A DNA stretch of 64,000 nucleotides. Source: Echinococcus granulosus (lineage: Eukaryota > Platyhelminthes > Cestoda > Cyclophyllidea > Taeniidae). The stretch spans positions 167,692 through 231,691 of the forward strand of contig NW_020170495.1 in NCBI RefSeq assembly GCF_000524195.1. The letters are read 5' to 3'. Shown one piece after another: positions 23,101-31,700 of the stretch. The notes under the pieces were generated by a model. It was given only the letters and a program-made list of their open reading frames with translations, did no database searches and was not told the origin of the DNA. The translations under genes and the position numbers were made by a program. The stretch's first letter is position 1, and every line of letters begins with the position of its first letter.

Positions 23101-23804
23101 CTTCAAGCATAACCGTAGGAAAGTGATTTGATAAAGTGCGATAGCATTACCCTTTCATCCCAAACCGAGTTATGTAGAAGGTGGAGGGATGTTCCAGGGA
23201 GCATCAAAACCTCTAAATAGAGAAAGCGGGAAGTAAGCTAGCCTTCGCCTAGCCCCTACCAGGCGGAATTAACTGCTAAAATTACTCTCCTTCAAAAAAA
23301 TAAAATTAACAAATTACGTGTCTGCTTTTACTAGCCCACCTCACAATTGAATCCAAGAGACACACTGAAGAGAATCCGCTGTTTAAAAGTGAGCTTGCTT
23401 TTTTGTTTACTTGAGCTCCAAATTCGAAGAAAACTAGCCAAGACTGTCCTTGCCTCTTTTGCAATTATTTCAGCAAAGTAAGCCGTCTCTGCGCCGGGAG
23501 GCACCTCGCCAATCAATTGATCCATTGGTAGAACTTTTGTTCATGTATTTCGTGAAAAAAAGCAACCTTACCCTCTACGAGAGAAATAACATTCTCCTTT
23601 TCTTCACCTTTTTTTCTGCAGCAAATACCTGCCTTCGCTTACAATGACACGATTTGCTCTAATCAGGTGAGGTCACTTTAGTGCGGACTTTGTTTAATCT
23701 CTCCTCCCGTGGAGGGACAACACTGTGACTTGGAATGTGTGCATTTCTAGTCTGAGCAATCCTGCCGCGCACAAATGGATGCCCAATTAGGACGTGAGTC
23801 CGAG
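5141..23804 (+). CDS. micro-exon repeat gene, Gln/Ser/Lys/Cys-rich protein of about 820 residues
   Basis: About 50 short exons are visible, each bounded by a pyrimidine-preceded AG and a GT (twice GC). Every one is 3n long and in phase 0, so any exon can be skipped without a frameshift. The summed coding length is about 2.47 kb in 18.7 kb of DNA. Twenty exons are exactly 54 bases and encode one 18-residue repeat, roughly [RQK]-x-P-[ST]-S-C-x-R-E-x-C-Q-Q-x-x-S-S-[KE], with Cys or Tyr at positions 6-8 and 10-11 and Gln at 12-13. The first coding exon carries the ATG. No signal peptide is visible at the start, though exons could hide in the gap at 6599-6698. The terminal exon is not settled: 24030-24041 (RCA-stop) and 24123-24155 (MWIAKLHPTC-stop) both follow good acceptors in phase 0. 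The layout recalls the micro-exon genes (MEGs) of schistosomes, but I recognise no family by sequence and assign no function. Confidence 0.8.
5306..5350 (+). CDS. micro-exon (45 nt), RTESRFFSEEMCGPT
   Basis: Acceptor TTTTGCTTTCCAG and donor ACG|GTATGC. Phase 0 on both sides. Confidence 0.65.
6599..6698. other. assembly gap (100 N) inside the micro-exon gene
   Basis: A run of exactly 100 N is a placeholder for an unknown length. It sits between the exons at 5306 and 7144, where more micro-exons could be missing. Confidence 0.99.
7144..7197 (+). CDS. micro-exon repeat (54 nt), EPGSGYHQGGCQEPMRSS
   Basis: Acceptor GCTTCATATAG and donor TCG|GTAAGT, phase 0. One full 18-residue repeat with Tyr6, Cys11 and Gln12. 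Confidence 0.75.
7666..7719 (+). CDS. micro-exon repeat (54 nt), RAPTSYCLDGYQKPGQPL
   Basis: Acceptor ATACTTCCAG and donor TTG|GTAGGT, phase 0. The repeat aligns with the 7144 exon without gaps. Confidence 0.75.
7949..8008 (+). CDS. possible micro-exon (60 nt), Gly/Ala/Pro-rich
   Basis: Acceptor GACGTATAG and donor ATG|GTGCAG, phase 0. The peptide begins KGSGAAGMTPGARTP and departs from the repeat consensus, and the acceptor lacks a strong pyrimidine tract. Confidence 0.4.
8276..8349 (+). pseudogene. frame-broken micro-exon
   Basis: The splice-like edges (TTTTTGAG and AAA|GTAAAG) enclose 74 bases, which is not a multiple of three. Starting two bases in, it reads TGSCPDPCDPELECFGSAAF and is Cys-rich like the other exons. 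In phase 0 it hits a stop. It looks like a decayed exon or one not normally included. Confidence 0.4.
8568..8585 (+). CDS. possible 18-nt micro-exon, PAPITE
   Basis: Donor GAG|GTGAAT, phase 0. The acceptor GTCGTCAAG lies downstream of a long C-rich tract. It is short enough to arise by chance. Confidence 0.25.
8673..8726 (+). CDS. micro-exon repeat (54 nt), QHENPYYREGYQDQGNTL
   Basis: Acceptor TTTTGTCTGTAAACAG and donor TTG|GTGAGA, phase 0. Tyr occupies the positions where other repeats have Cys. Confidence 0.75.
9199..9252 (+). CDS. micro-exon repeat (54 nt), RPPNCMYRESSAETDQSS
   Basis: Acceptor CCGGTCGCCAG and donor TCG|GTGAGT, phase 0. Confidence 0.72.
10370..10423 (+). CDS. micro-exon repeat (54 nt), RSPHSTCHGGCQDQGRSA
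   Basis: Acceptor AACCTCTTAG and donor GCG|GTGAGT, phase 0. The GGCQ core matches the 7144 exon. Confidence 0.75.
11326..11373 (+). CDS. micro-exon (48 nt), QPPSHSRGFQSSHPPK
   Basis: Acceptor preceded by a run of T then CCCCAACGCCTAG; donor AAG|GTAAAA, phase 0. Confidence 0.75.
11496..11537 (+). CDS. micro-exon (42 nt), QNPTSPCCGAGGNL
   Basis: Acceptor TTTTCACAATTCCAG and donor CTG|GTAAAT, phase 0. It keeps the N-P-T-S start of the repeat. Confidence 0.75.
11619..11672 (+). CDS. micro-exon repeat (54 nt), KQPSEMCYEDLQKPRIPS
   Basis: Acceptor CGCATTTACAG and donor AGT|GTAAGT, phase 0. Confidence 0.75.
11769..11819 (+). CDS. micro-exon (51 nt), RFQRAFRESLQNPQTCE
   Basis: Acceptor CTTGCTCACAG and donor GAG|GTAACA, phase 0. 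A run of 12 C begins 6 bases after the exon end. Confidence 0.7.
12035..12088 (+). CDS. micro-exon repeat (54 nt), RLPSSFYNERFQQAKMSG
   Basis: Acceptor TGCATTTTTTTAG and donor GGG|GTAGGC, phase 0. Confidence 0.72.
12965..13009 (+). CDS. possible micro-exon (45 nt), LIWLNTNCQIRLIPL
   Basis: Good acceptor CCACCTTTCGGTTCAG and donor CTG|GTATGC, phase 0. The composition is hydrophobic and unlike its neighbours. Confidence 0.3.
13596..13649 (+). CDS. micro-exon repeat (54 nt), RNPTSCCREYQQKQCSSG
   Basis: Acceptor CATTTCATTTTAG and donor GGG|GTAAGA, phase 0. This is one of the copies closest to the 18-residue consensus. Confidence 0.8.
14018..14071 (+). CDS. micro-exon repeat (54 nt), RSAGRGGFDEMGPPCQSK
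   Basis: Acceptor TTAAACTGTTTAG and donor AAG|GTAATG, phase 0. Confidence 0.75.
14309..14351 (+). pseudogene. frame-breaking micro-exon (43 nt), HPPPRCPSKHLAKC
   Basis: Strong acceptor TGTACTTCCAG and donor TGCT|GTAAGA, but the length is 43 bases, which would shift the frame if spliced in. The residues resemble the array. It may be decayed or used only in a non-productive transcript. Confidence 0.4.
14428..14478 (+). CDS. micro-exon (51 nt), ESPSKRPLNGPPEERKT
   Basis: Acceptor TTCTTTGCCCTTAAAG and donor ACG|GTAATT, phase 0. Confidence 0.7.
14511..14549 (+). CDS. possible micro-exon (39 nt), SLNKILPPIGSSW
   Basis: Acceptor CACCTTGTGGTCAG and donor TGG|GTACGT, phase 0. The upstream intron would be only 32 bases. 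Confidence 0.35.
14980..15036 (+). CDS. micro-exon repeat (57 nt), KCGRRRSYDGQKQQQFSSK
   Basis: Acceptor AAATTTTGTAG and donor AAG|GTAATA, phase 0. One residue longer than the standard repeat. Confidence 0.78.
15093..15170 (+). CDS. micro-exon (78 nt) with a six-Cys peptide
   Basis: Acceptor CTTTCCAAACCAG and donor AAA|GTAAAT, phase 0. The second half contains the YCKCDTCRQTC core, the same C-x-C-x-x-C-x3-C spacing seen at 15841. It is longer than one repeat, so it may be two units fused. Confidence 0.75.
15440..15496 (+). CDS. micro-exon (57 nt), KPSGGSSNTCPQQQCPPLK
   Basis: Acceptor TCACTTTTGTAG and donor AAG|GTAAAA, phase 0. Confidence 0.78.
15841..15894 (+). CDS. micro-exon repeat (54 nt), QNPSACMCENCQQACSTE
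   Basis: Acceptor CACGAATTTAG and donor GAG|GTAATA, phase 0. Cys at positions 6, 8, 11 and 15 gives a C-x-C-x-x-C-x3-C pattern that could bind a metal or form disulfides. Confidence 0.8.
16020..16073 (+). CDS. micro-exon repeat (54 nt), KSTCRGSHDCQQEQSSSK
   Basis: Acceptor AACAATTGCATTAG and donor AAG|GTAAAT, phase 0. Confidence 0.8.
17261..17275 (+). CDS. possible 15-nt micro-exon, QQQYP
   Basis: AG from GACAGTTAG and donor CCG|GTTGGG, phase 0. Too short to separate from chance. Confidence 0.15.
17370..17423 (+). CDS. micro-exon repeat (54 nt), QQRSPCRCANCRSTNLPM
   Basis: Acceptor TTTTATCCTAG and donor ATG|GTAAAT, phase 0. The C-x-C-x-x-C core matches the 15841 exon. Confidence 0.8.
17905..17958 (+). 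CDS. micro-exon repeat (54 nt), HQSDSDQSGRRQQSHTLE
   Basis: Acceptor TTCAATTTTTAG and donor GAG|GTAATC, phase 0. Confidence 0.78.
18201..18300. other. assembly gap (100 N) inside the micro-exon gene
   Basis: Exactly 100 N between the exons at 17905 and 18344. The true length is unknown and exons may be lost. Confidence 0.99.
18344..18397 (+). CDS. possible micro-exon (54 nt), MHTLLKEWQIILPQPEAG
   Basis: Acceptor AAATTCCCTTCAG and a weaker donor GGA|GTGTAA. The length is exactly 54 and phase 0, but the peptide departs from the consensus. Confidence 0.4.
19143..19199 (+). CDS. micro-exon (57 nt), PKRSRNSGEDNAVGGCSAK
   Basis: Acceptor CTCTCAATGATTTAG and donor AAG|GTACGA, phase 0. Confidence 0.7.
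19320..19373 (+). CDS. micro-exon repeat (54 nt), TSPRSCKWRPRQQSDSQK
   Basis: Acceptor TTCCAACCGTAG and donor AAA|GTAATT, phase 0. The 3' half is nearly identical to that of the 19650 exon (QQSDSQ), showing a local duplication. Confidence 0.78.
19504..19563 (+). CDS. micro-exon (60 nt), QKCSGKSGHDQDQGSESSSK
   Basis: Acceptor CCAATGGTCTAG and donor AAG|GTACCG, phase 0. Confidence 0.75.
19650..19703 (+). CDS. micro-exon repeat (54 nt), SSRKSHKRKSCQQSDSQE
   Basis: Acceptor CTCTCAAATCTAG and donor GAG|GTGCGT, phase 0. Sister of the 19320 exon. Confidence 0.78.
19899..19931 (+). CDS. micro-exon (33 nt), DEREQQRCPSR
   Basis: Acceptor AATACTTTCGCAG and donor CGG|GTAGGC, phase 0. Confidence 0.65.
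20091..20132 (+). CDS. micro-exon (42 nt), MSLMKIFQSKRSPK
   Basis: Strong acceptor TTTTATTAAATTTAG and donor AAG|GTTGTT, phase 0. Confidence 0.55.
20207..20245 (+). CDS. micro-exon (39 nt), QTPKASKGANQKE
   Basis: Acceptor TGTGGAATTTCAG and donor GAG|GTAATG, phase 0. Confidence 0.7.
20397..20450 (+). CDS. possible micro-exon (54 nt), HITDEKAGKPMHGALSLQ
   Basis: Donor CAA|GTACCT and AG from GACAACAG with a poor pyrimidine tract. The length is exactly 54, phase 0. Confidence 0.4.
20582..20668 (+). CDS. fused micro-exon (87 nt), A1+B1 of the tandem block
   Basis: Acceptor AATATTTTGTAG and donor AAG|GTAACA, phase 0. The first part (KPCSKCSQQQ) matches the exons at 21406 and 22196. The second part (CCGSCLNSVQSAK) matches the dead exon at 21516 and aligns with the exon at 22328. 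In the later copies an intron separates the two parts. Here they are joined through CCTCAG, which looks like a retained piece of a former acceptor. Confidence 0.8.
20882..20923 (+). CDS. micro-exon C1 (42 nt), KSSMESSQQPCPCK
   Basis: Acceptor TTTTTTGTGTAG. The donor is AAG|GCAATC, a GC rather than GT site, and the same GC is kept in the duplicate at 21664. Phase 0. Confidence 0.72.
21224..21256 (+). CDS. micro-exon D1 (33 nt), RESEQQQESPK
   Basis: Acceptor AAACTTACTTTAG and donor AAG|GTGAGG, phase 0. The duplicate is at 21992. Confidence 0.78.
21406..21450 (+). CDS. micro-exon A2 (45 nt), KCSSSKCSQQKATLK
   Basis: Acceptor CCTATTTTTGTAG and donor AAG|GTGATT, phase 0. Confidence 0.75.
21516..21560 (+). 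pseudogene. dead micro-exon B2
   Basis: This stretch is clearly similar to the second half of the exon at 20582 (GAACTGTTGGGGGAGCTGTC beside GAGTTGTTGTGGAAGCTGTC). The acceptor AG has become CG (CCCTCG) and no donor follows, so it should not be spliced in. Confidence 0.6.
21664..21705 (+). CDS. micro-exon C2 (42 nt), KSSVESSQQQCPCK
   Basis: Acceptor ACATTCTTCCTAG and GC donor AAG|GCAATC as in C1, phase 0. Downstream intron sequence is also shared with C1. Confidence 0.72.
21751..21818. repeat. AT microsatellite (TTATAA/ATTATA)
   Basis: Runs of TTATAATTATAA and derivatives in the intron after exon C2. It is absent from the matching intron after C1, so it arose after the block duplication. 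Confidence 0.9.
21992..22024 (+). CDS. micro-exon D2 (33 nt), KESEQQQESPK
   Basis: Acceptor CATCCACTTCAG and donor AAG|GTGAGG, phase 0. Confidence 0.78.
22196..22240 (+). CDS. micro-exon A3 (45 nt), KSSPSKCLQQQPTSK
   Basis: Acceptor AACGTCTTGTAG and donor AAG|GTGATT, phase 0. Confidence 0.77.
22328..22384 (+). CDS. micro-exon B3 (57 nt), QNPSYCECDSRHESTQSTK
   Basis: Acceptor GAACAACTTCAG and donor AAG|GTAATC, phase 0. It sits 87 bases after A3. Confidence 0.78.
22593..22637 (+). CDS. micro-exon (45 nt), ESQDDQQQQQDCCTE
   Basis: AG from TATTTACTTAAG and donor GAG|GTAATT, phase 0. A run of five Gln is encoded by CAA. Confidence 0.68.
22710..22739 (+). CDS. micro-exon (30 nt), GSRQHMCPAE
   Basis: Acceptor GTGAAACAG and donor GAG|GTTGCC, phase 0. 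Both sites are moderate. Confidence 0.5.
22850..22876 (+). CDS. micro-exon (27 nt), HDVYPLQEE
   Basis: Acceptor CCTTGAATTTTAG and donor GAG|GTAAAA, phase 0. Confidence 0.65.
23335..23388 (+). CDS. micro-exon (54 nt), PTSQLNPRDTLKRIRCLK
   Basis: Acceptor CTGCTTTTACTAG and donor AAA|GTGAGC, phase 0. Confidence 0.7.
23474..23527 (+). CDS. micro-exon (54 nt), QSKPSLRREAPRQSIDPL
   Basis: Acceptor CAATTATTTCAG and donor TTG|GTAGAA, phase 0. Confidence 0.72.
23622..23666 (+). CDS. micro-exon (45 nt), QIPAFAYNDTICSNQ
   Basis: Acceptor ACCTTTTTTTCTGCAG and donor CAG|GTGAGG, phase 0. Confidence 0.72.
23751..23804 (+). CDS. micro-exon (54 nt), SEQSCRAQMDAQLGRESE
   Basis: Acceptor GTGCATTTCTAG and donor GAG|GTAAAA, phase 0. 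This is the last exon I can place with confidence; a terminal exon must follow. Confidence 0.72.
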
Positions 23805-24155
23805 GTAAAAGTGGGGTAAAAGAAAACCATTTCCCATTAAAAAAAGACGAATTTTCCTACACAGAGTGTAGAAAGATGACCATTAGAAAAAAAGGACAGC
23901 TTAACTTTACAATGAACGACAAGCGATTCTGCCCCAAACTGGTACTTAAATCCATACTTACTCTACCGTCATTAAAAGCTGTTCTTAAAATAAGTCCAAA
24001 TGGTCTTTTTCCATCATTTCGTCTATTAGAGATGTGCTTGAATGAATTTTTCCAAGTAAGCATTGCTGGGATAAATGTTGGGAATCTCGAGGCATAGGAA
24101 TCTGCTCCTTAAATTTAAACAGATGTGGATTGCAAAGCTTCATCCAACCTGTTGA

Positions 24156-25782
24156 GCGCTTTCCCTGTCCATAGCGTTGGAGAACCCACATTTCCGGCAC
24201 TTAATTGTCTCCAAATATGACCGATCTGATTTACAACCACCTAATTTGATGAAGAATAGGTCAGCTTACTCATTCGCTACAACCTTAAACCAATTTTGGG
24301 CCTTGAAACATGTGACGTAAGGTGGCGCAACGGTCAAGACTTCTTAAATCTACGCAGAAGATCACTCACTCCGTCTTATCTATTAGAGGCATTGCAAACC
24401 CCCCAAATGAGGGAGACATTTGACAGACTTGTCAAATTACCTAGTCAAACATCACTGCTATTGACTACCGAAATGCACCTCTCTTCAACATCAAAACCTA
24501 ACGCAATGTAGCACAAGAACCCAGATCTCGGAAAACCTACATGCTTCACCGTCTTTCACTTGTTATACTCTTGCGCCAAAAACGTTTATTCAGACAAATG
24601 TCCAATAGACGAACATCAGATACTGGTTGAGCTATTACTATGACCCTGAAAGACCCGACGTGTTCACACATGATACATTTGATCAAAACCGTGGAATATC
24701 TGGGGAAAAATCAAGACGAAGCAATCTACAGTCGAAATTTGAAAGAAACTAATCCATATTGTGCATTTCAGGATAACTCGGAATCACAGTGTACACTCAA
24801 GTGATCGAGAGATTTAGAGATAAACCGAGGGGTGGGTCGCAGATAAAGTCATAAAGGTAAGGATTGTAAAAGGGGGGAAGAAAAGCCGTTTTTACAGTTT
24901 TACAAACGAAACTATCCCACCCCATTCCCTTGCCCTCTTTGTAAGCACACAGATCAAAAGTAGTAGCAAGTTGTAGCATATTTCAGCGCCAAGTTTATTT
25001 TAAGAAAGAGCAATTAAAAATCATTTGCAAAAGTGAAATTATGTTTATTTTGATAAAGTACTAAGCATACATCTGAGATTAGGGCCTATTTAGTTTTGAA
25101 AGCTACTTATTTTACACAAACAAGCACTCACTATGAAAAGTAAGTCCCCTATTAAATACTTCCAGGATTCTAAATTAACGAATAATGAATGGAAAAGGCT
25201 AAGAAACGGAATACTTTTAGCACATTGCTCTAGCAAGATTTGTCACATTTTTTAGTTCGGAGACTAATCGAACTCGACGCAAAATTTGAAATAGTTGGAG
25301 GAAGTAGATCAGAGCACAGGTTAGTCACTGAAACACGGAATCCACGCTGTCAAGCAGCCATTGGCTGAATGGCAGACCAATCACATTTGGACAATCTATA
25401 ACAGACTTCTAAAACTTCACTTTTTTTCCTTTAGTTCAAATACACCAGGCTAGCAAAATAGAGAAAAACATCGTTCTTACTTTAAAAGCTTCATTTCACC
25501 ATTATTTATCCCCTTTTCCTTAATTTCTACAATGATTTAATAAAGCCTTTTTTCCATTCGCTTCTGTTTTCGACCAATGGTTTGCTGCCCGATCAGTGGA
25601 CACACGCACTTCCATAATCCCTGTAACTAGTCGGATTTCTCACAGTTTCGGAAAAAAGGGAGTAATTCAGCAAAATTTAACAAATTTGATGAGAATTCGT
25701 GTACGGGAAGAGTTCTTTCTTAACAAAAGCGAAGAAGAATAGTAGCAATTAACAGTGAAACTAAAACACTTCAAAGCCGAAC
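24156..25782. other. intergenic between convergent genes
   Basis: No supported exon. It separates the 3' end of the plus-strand micro-exon gene from the 3' end of the minus-strand BAP31 gene and probably contains both 3' UTRs. An AATAAA (plus) overlapping an ATTAAA (minus) lies near 25536-25544. Confidence 0.4.
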
Positions 25783-28700
25783 CTAATCCTTCTTCTTGTC
25801 CCTATCATCGCCAATCACTGCAGCCAGTTCTTTCTAAAAAAAGCATGCCAAATTAACTTGTTAAGAAGAAGGGGGAGGAGGGAAAGAAGCAACATTAGAA
25901 TTATTCACGCTTCATTACCTGAAGTTGTTGACATTCAGCAGAAACGCGATCGTACTCCTTTGATACCTGTTCGGCTTGCTTTTTAATGGCCTCCATTTGC
26001 GTCTCAGCGTATTTACGAGCGGTCACCTCGGTGTCCAGTTTGGCCTTTAGAGCATCAATTTCGTCACGAAGGGCATCACTTTCGTGCTGTGGGAAAAAAG
26101 CATATTTCACAAGCTCCTGGTTCATTCTAGACAAAATAGTAATGCACTATTCAGCTCCGTAAAAGACTTTCTGGGGTTTGCCCATGGCCTCTCAGGTTTC
26201 CAGCCATCGAATAGAGGCAGAAACGGTAAATAGGAAGTGTTGCTTATTAGAAATCTGTAAAAATTTTGAAGGTTAGTAACAATATCTTCAAGACAAAATA
26301 TTCAAAAGAGAAAGAAAAGTAATTGGTCATATGTTGTGGCCACTTGATTTTATCAGTCAAAGTTTCGTCTATCAAGTGGAAGCAGTAGTAAAACTCCTAT
26401 ACATAAAATGCCTCAAAAGGGAAGAAAATAGCATTCTATCACAAGTTGGATTTTGTGATCAGAAGGGGCGGATAGAAAGCACATGGGACATTCAGTCAAC
26501 TGCAACTCCGGGAGTGGTTCGCGAAGGTAGATGAAAGTGGTTATTCAAGACGAAAAGGATGGGTATTATTATTGTTCAGGATCCATATCCCAGTTCTATA
26601 AATACAAAGGGGGAAATCTTCTCACAACAAAAGACAGGAGCAATTCCATTGCTTTTGAAATAAAGTGTTATCCAAATGTGGAACTCTTTGTAAGCACGAC
26701 TAGGAATTCGAAAATCGAAGCAGAAGAATAAACGGTAAACAAGGACTAGTCAAAAACGAATGCAGTTAGACTGAACAAATTATTCTAAAGATTTTATAAT
26801 AAATTTAATACGGATGAAAGAATCTGGGATGAATGGATGCCTGTTGAATGTGTAGATAGGTGCATTGACTTCAAACAAGAGAATTTGCAAGAAGCGTCCA
26901 GTGATACGAAAGGATAACAGTGACTCGCCTCTGAGGTATCATCCCGATCCCCGTCCGTGCTTGTCAACAATCGCTGTGCCGCCTCCGTCGCTGACTTAGC
27001 CTGCGCCAACGACGCCTCACCTGCCGCCGTGACACGCGCGTGATCAGCAATCAAGGTCACCAAACGCTTGAAGACGCTGAAAAGAAGAAATAGGGGTGTG
27101 ATGAGGCATTTACGACCGATACACCCATCCACTCGTTGTTTCGTCTGAATGATCAACTAACTGCCGTATCTTTTCGTCTAATTTTCTTCCATCCTTCTCT
27201 CCCCTTGTTCCTAGGTCAATCCTACTTTCCATCCGGCCTTCTATGTCCACCTAAATTTCTCTTGAGCACTATCGAACTAAACGCGCCTGTTCGCCTACCT
27301 GTGTGCCCGTCTACATGGCTTCTACCATTGTTCCATATGCAAAAGCTTAATTCTAAAGCCGCACATTTTTACGAAACGACTTTTATTTTACGGCCAGTGA
27401 TTTATGTTTCCAAAATCGGGGTTATAACCCCTCGCGGACAAAAAAACCTCTTCTGGTCTTGAGAGCCAAATTTCAAACCAACCTTCACTTCCAAAAATTT
27501 AAATGACAAGTCTTCCAGTTTTGAAAGAAGACCCCTTAGTTCAATATCTTCGACTCTGTGCATCGGTCACAGAACCATCGAAGGCTTAACCACAATGCTA
27601 CTGAAGAATAAAGGTTTAGATACATCCAGCTACTGCCTTCCGCATGCCCACTTCACTATGTCTCTGTATATCGACAGCAAGTTGGTTGCGTTTCCAACAA
27701 TAAATCGTAAAAGACAATGCATGGAAAGCACATAAGTCGCAAACTACTGAAACAATAAACGAAAAATTCGTGATGAACCGTCGAGATCTCCTAGTTCCCG
27801 AAACCATGTCAAGAAATAAGACATCATGATTGAAGTAACGAAATTTACAGGTAAGAGTACATAGGCACTTGGCTACCCCAGTACTTACACATACCAACAG
27901 ATTTGGAAAATGACATCAGTTTTTGACGACACCTATTAAAAGATCCTCAAATGTTCGCAACAAAACAACTTCAACATTCTTAAAGTAATGTAAAAGAACA
28001 GACCTCCGCAACCGTTTCAAAACCAAGATAATGAACCAAAATCACAATGAGGATACTTTTTGGATAGGATGAGCGGACGAGTTCCCAATCCTAAAAATCA
28101 AATATGCTCACAGCCGGTGTACTGTAAAATGAACAACAATGATGATACGATGGAATGATGAGCTTGCATCCACTCAAGAGGACAATCACTTTCCATTAAA
28201 AGTGTTGGCTATCCACACCCAAGTGTGAAATTCGATGTGACCTCGCATCTACCAAGTAACCTGCAGTGGGGAGAGGAGGCGTAAAGCCGGAGGCTGATCC
28301 TTGTACATTTCATATGTTAATATTTTCAAGGCCTTGGACCACCGATCCTCACATTATTATGATACAAAAGAGCTGCAAGACTAGAGGTACGGTCGAGTCA
28401 TGTCATATCAGAAAGGTCACGGAGGTAAAAACGTCTCTGGCTAGTCATGTAAGACGTGGCCGAGAGGTCAAATGAAGTGTTTAAGAAATGCAGTCCTTAC
28501 CGACAAAATCTGAGTTCTAAAGCATTAGAAATTTGCATACACAATTCAAAAGCCTTTTAAAAAACTCTTTTACACTTTGTTGCAGCTCTACTGCTACTCA
28601 ATCAACTGCTAATGCGTTTGCAGTCATCCAGCCCCTAAATTTATGCCTCCCAGCTCCCACCTTTCCCCTCAGTACAAATCGCTCCCCAAAGAGGGCAAGT

Positions 28701-31700
28701 GGCACCACCACTGCTGCAAATTGAAAGCCGAAACCTTTTTACAGCTAAGCAAACAAATATCATGCCACTCCGTACCATCTTCCCAAGGGTGGGTGAGTGA
28801 ATGATTTCAATGCACCCGGAAATGGTTAGTGTAGCAATTGGGAGGGCCAAAGACGACGCCTAAAATTGTGAATTTGTGGCTCCATATTCTACTTGTCTGA
28901 CAGCAGACAAGTGTTTCCGGAATGTTGATTTCCCCTCAAACAAATGAATCATCATTTTTAACCCAACAAAGATGAATAACGCAAAATTGTTAAAAGTTGG
29001 CTAAAAATTAACACAAAGAGAGAAGGTTACTTGCCATCCTGGGATAAAAGGAATTAAGCTGCACGAGATGAACTCAAGAAAGGAGACAGGACATTTCGAA
29101 GATAGAGGAATGGACATCAAATATTAGGTGACCAAAAGGCTCGGGCAGTTTTCATTGCAGCTTGCTGCAATGGATGGATTGGCATTGATACGCATCAATT
29201 AAACGGTACTCATTAGTGGGTTCTTCATCGCTTTCTTGAAATGATGAAATCTCATTCTAAAATGCCGACTGAACCCCGTGGATGTGATCTAAGTTTGCGT
29301 GCTTCGCGAAATGAGTTGCACTGGGGCTGGGAGCTATGGAAGCTTCCAGTAGAATTATTGAAAAACAATTGAGGAGAGCTGGTAGCAGAACAGTATACCA
29401 CATACCTTTCTTTATTAGATAATAAAAAACTTCGAAGACTACCATGACCATTATACAAACGCACCATTGAGAAAAATCGTTTGCTAATTGACTGATTTGT
29501 GATACAAAATTCTGTATAGTTCAACAATAAACAGAACGAATCCAATAATTGTCATCTCCGAACAATTCACCCACTACCTCATTTTTCTAGAGCCCCACTT
29601 TATCGCAAAGGACTACGGCCGGTAAAGTGCCTGATAAACTGGAGACGCAATAAGTCACCTCAAAAAGGCAAAAATTTGACATACAAGGTGCGGAAAAAAA
29701 AATTTCACAAAAACAGTTGACAGCAGTGAGACAGTCAAAAGTGCTGCGAGATGTCACACCTTCTAGAGCAAAACCTTTCCGTGAGAAAATTTGCACTTTA
29801 GGATAAAAGATTCCTCCTCATCTCCGCCTGCCGCATTTCTCTCGTGTTGTTTAACCAAATGTTCATTCCGCCTTCTCGGCGCTAGGCAGCCACATGACCA
29901 CAAATGAAATAGACTAGACACTTTGGAAATGACACTGAAGTAAAAGCGGAGGTAATCAGAGCCTCTTCTTGTACCAAAAGGGAATATAAAAGTGGAACCG
30001 ACAGTAAACTCGTGTTATTTTGGCAATGGTACTTAAACTGTGCCACAAAAAAGTGCACGAATTTATCCGATTACTTCTGAGATGTTATAAAACGCACTTT
30101 TAAAAAGTAACCCGAATGACAAATAACCAAGTATTAGGGCGGGTCGTGAATGGCAAATGACCTAACTCCAAGGCGAGAACTGGGCCATTTCGGCCTCTGC
30201 GCCTGTGCATGTGCCGATATTCATTGTTTTCAATGTCATTGAGACTGCGAAATAAACAAATTTCACACCCCTCTTCATCCAAATAGCTAGGTTCGGTCGT
30301 CAAGGCTAAAAGTACCACTCGAAATCGAGGTTTAACCAATGGTAAGGTCTGGTATTGTAACATTCGCATCTACCGTCAACGAGTCCATCAAGCGGGTGGA
30401 TGAATGAAATCGGGGTGGGTAACAATTGAGTGAATGAGAGACAGAAATTGGTACAATACAGAAGTAGAGTTGATGGAAACATATTAACAATCAAGTAGAT
30501 CGTTGGAAAGTGGATTTAAGAACATCAATGAAACATACCGGCCTTTTTATGCGCCATTTTATTGCAGCAACACTACCCATAAACAGATATGATAAATAAT
30601 GGCACAAGGATGAACTGATCAACAAGGTACCGTGGGTGTGCCTTTTCAACCGACAATATTTGCGCTTTTCACAACACTTTGGATGCAATTTCGTTCGCGT
30701 AGTGCAGGCAGTGAATCAAAACGTCAACGAACGAATAGAAACTGAATTATTTGGCGATAAGAGGGTGTGTATAGACAGCAACTTAAATGCTCAGTACCGT
30801 GAGTCCCTCAATGATCTGGGTCAGAAGAAGCTTTAATGGAGAAAGTGGCAGACACACTTACAAGTCTGAAGCTGTGATTATTTACGAACACAGGTAAAAT
30901 GCCACCAAAAACACAGAAACCGTATAAAAAGGTCAACATTTTATGCGATCGCAGTGAACGAGGAAGTTTCTTAGTGATTTAAAACCGATAAATGACTGCT
31001 GTTGGAGAGGCTTCGGGAAAGCTGAATATGATCCATGACAGCCATGAGTTCAATAGAGTAAGCAATATGGTCGTTGGACTACCAGGCAGGTGCAGGAAGG
31101 AGCATGAGAGAATTAAGAAGCATATTTACAGTGATTCACGTGCGCAATTGGCCGATGAATGTACAGCACAGAGTAGAGCACGCTAATCGACGGTTTGAGG
31201 CCAGGGCCCTTTAAATAATAACCCCTTTGATTATCAGTAGTTGTTCCAAAATTTCTAAGAAGCTTGTAACCCGCAATTAAGAAATCGGAGTCAATTTAAA
31301 CAATCAGCAATCTCAATTTTGCATTGGCGACCTAGGCGACACTGATGGAAGAATTCAAGGAAAATATTGACAAATCCAAGTAAACATCAACCGCACCCAA
31401 ACCGAAGAGAAACTCACAACCAAAAAATATTAAAGATAGTGAATGGATAAGAAGCAGAGCGAATAAATCGAACACCATAGATTCACCTGAACTGCAACAC
31501 CAAAGAGGTATGAAGACCACAAGTGACGGCGATTGAAGATCTTTCTTTGAACGATTTTGTCCACCTACTCCTCTCGCAACTAACGCCAAGGTGGATTTAA
31601 ACGAATACAGAAACGGTCCAACAGTTTGATCAAAAGAGGATTAAATTCTAAGAAATTAACTAAAAGTGCATAGTTGGAGAAAAATGAACGAAGTAAGCGC